From the NCBI GenBank assembly GCA_002413385.1, contig DHWW01000326.1:1-8187 (forward strand): a stretch of DNA of 8,187 bases, read 5' to 3'. The position numbers and the translations under genes are program-made. This document shows, piece after piece, positions 6,896-8,187 of this stretch. The first letter of the stretch is position 1. Each line of letters begins with the position of its first letter. A model generated the notes under the pieces. It was not told where the DNA came from. It worked only from the letters and a program-made list of their open reading frames with translations, and did not search any database. This DNA is from Granulicella sp. UBA5172. Lineage in GTDB: Bacteria; Acidobacteriota; Terriglobia; Terriglobales; Acidobacteriaceae.

Positions 6896-6939
6896 CAAGG
6901 AATGCGGCCGAGGTGGGGTTATCCCGGAACGGATCGATC

Positions 6940-8157
6940 ATGAAGCGATTACTCATTTGTTGCAGCGCATTCCTACTATTTATCGGCGCACAGTCCCGGG
7001 CGCAACTGCCGGACACGTGCAGACCGCCGGCATCGGCTGCGCACCCGCCGGCCGGCACGCCCCCGGCACGGGTTTATGACGCCGTGGGCGCCTGGTTCGC
7101 CGAGAAAGGTGATCTGAAATGTGCAGTCGCGGCGTTCAAAACGGCCTTGCGACTGGAGCCGCGCTTGGCCGAGGCGCATTTCGACCTTGGGCTCGTTTTG
7201 CAAAGTCAGCAGCCTGCGGCCGCAATCAGCGAGTTCCGCCTCGCCTTACAGTATGATCCGGCATTGCTGGTGGCGCATTGTGCGCTGGGGTCGTCCCTCG
7301 CTGACTCGGCCGAAGCAGAAGCCGAATTTCGCAAAGCACTTGCAGCGAACCCCCAATTAGTCTGCGCCCTGGACGGATTGGCGCAGGTTCTGGTGAAGGA
7401 AAAACGATACGATGCCGCCATCGATTACTGGCAGCAGGCCCTCCGGATTCAGCCGGACTCCCCAGATTTGCAGATCGCTTTGGCAACGGCGAAATATAAG
7501 TCTGCGAAGGTCAGGCAGGCCAATGGGCAGCCGGCCTTGAATGGTGCCGGCGTGGCTGACGCGATTAGTCTTCTAACGGACGTGCTCAAGAGCCATCCTG
7601 ACATGACGGCTGCATACTTCACTCTTGGCAACATCTATGCGAACGAGCGACGTGGTCGCGAGGCCGCGGATGAATACCAGCAGGTGATCCGCCAGGATCC
7701 CACCGATACAGTTGCGCTGGCTGCGCAGGTCAAAGCCCTGATCGACGCATCAGCCTATACCGAGGCGCTTGCGCCCGCCCTCGATTACAAGCGCCGGAAA
7801 CCGAACGATCCCTCGGGGCACGTCATGCTTGGCACGGTGTACCAGCAACTGGGCGATTACGCCAAGGCAGAGCCGGAACTTGAGCTTGGAGCCGCCATGG
7901 CGCCCAACGATTTTGAGGCGCGATATCAGCTTGGGCTCGTTTTGTCGCGCATGGGAAAGCCCGAGCGGGCCCTGCCCCAGTTGCGGAAGGCTGTCGCGCT
8001 AAAACCCGGGGATAGGTCAGCCCAGTACCAGATGGTCGCCGTGCTGCGCGCCCTCGGTCAAGCGCAGGAGGCAACGCAGTTAGTAGGGAAGTTGCGGAAA
8101 GAACAGGGCGAAGAATCCCTGAATAGCCAACTGACCTCCGAGGGAACCAAGGCGATC
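6940..8157 (+). CDS. Exported tetratricopeptide-repeat protein (3' partial)
   Basis: From ATG 6940 the frame is open to the window end, and about 405 residues are genuine before the adapter. The N-terminus is a clear Sec signal peptide (MKRLLICCSAFLLFIGAQSRA, likely cleaved before QLPDTC), followed by a Pro/Ala-rich linker to about residue 45. The rest is a TPR superhelix. Units start at about 47, 77, 110, 141, 224, 291, 325 and 357, with typical signatures such as AHFDLGLVL...AISEFRLAL..DP and ARYQLGLVLSRMGKPERALPQLRKAVALKPGD. Two more divergent units lie around 175-222 and 258-290. Such proteins act as binding scaffolds in the periplasm; the partner is unknown. The gene is 44 bp behind the FG-GAP gene on the same strand, so co-transcription is likely. 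The ribosome binding site is weak (GGA at 6931-6933). An in-frame GTG at 6913 is possible, but it would put nine extra residues before the signal peptide. Bases after about 8155 are not genomic, so the true C-terminus is unknown. Confidence 0.88.
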
Positions 8158-8187
8158 TCTTATACACATCTCCGAGCCCACGAGACC
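8156..8187 (+). other. Illumina Nextera (Tn5) adapter read-through, not genomic
   Basis: Bases 8156-8171 (TCTCTTATACACATCT) equal the last 16 bases of the 19-bp Tn5 mosaic end. Bases 8172-8186 (CCGAGCCCACGAGAC) equal the Nextera read-2 tail. The final C at 8187 would be the first base of an index. The three bases before 8156 (CGA) differ from the mosaic end (CTG), so the exact junction is uncertain by a few bases. Residues translated from here must not be counted in the TPR protein. Confidence 0.97.

Noticed and set aside
6902..6943. 13-codon mini-frame whose TGA overlaps the TPR ATG (ATGA)
   Set aside because: The overlap could couple translation, but its own AAGGA abuts the ATG with no spacer and the peptide is not distinctive.
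6885..7079. 64-codon plus-strand frame bridging the FG-GAP and TPR genes
   Set aside because: It overlaps the end of one well-supported gene and the signal peptide of the next in another frame, with no recognisable product.

Overview
The window is an 8.2 kb piece of a Gram-negative bacterial genome of moderately high GC. All four recognisable genes lie on the + strand. The large Oar-type TonB-dependent receptor with an N-terminal carboxypeptidase-regulatory domain, the FG-GAP/ASPIC-UnbV protein and the TPR protein together are typical of Acidobacteria (Terriglobia/Solibacter-like). That assignment is inferred from gene content; no rRNA or other phylogenetic marker is present. The last 31-32 bases are an Illumina Nextera adapter, so the window is the end of a draft contig.

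Layout. (1) 3-815: 3' part of an aldo/keto reductase resembling L-galactose/L-fucose dehydrogenase, with all four catalytic residues. (2) 816-1371: a gene-free stretch holding an unusual cluster of GTGGGCC repeats. Three units sit in one orientation at exact 23-bp spacing, followed by three in the opposite orientation, which resembles the paired ends of an IS21-like element without a transposase. Downstream lie a good sigma70-type promoter and two hairpins in the leader of the next gene. (3) 1372-4716: a 1,114-residue Oar-like outer-membrane receptor. A one-base frameshift at about 4708-4714 cuts off its last beta-strands, which are intact in the next frame up to a stop at 4831. (4) 4832-5059: an 82-bp imperfect inverted repeat, a terminator-like hairpin and the leader of the next gene. 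(5) 5060-6895: a 611-residue exported seven-bladed FG-GAP/VCBS protein with an ASPIC/UnbV C-terminus (CRTAC1-like). (6) 6940 to the contig end: an exported TPR-repeat protein, open to the end, whose final codons are adapter.

The FG-GAP and TPR genes are 44 bp apart and probably form one transcription unit. Behind a TonB-dependent receptor, the three could form an envelope system for uptake or binding of a large substrate. The sequence shows only that the products are exported, that one is an outer-membrane barrel and that the other two carry protein- or ligand-binding repeats. No SusD-like lipoprotein, hydrolase or regulator is present to name a substrate. I saw no tRNA, rRNA, CRISPR array or intact transposase.
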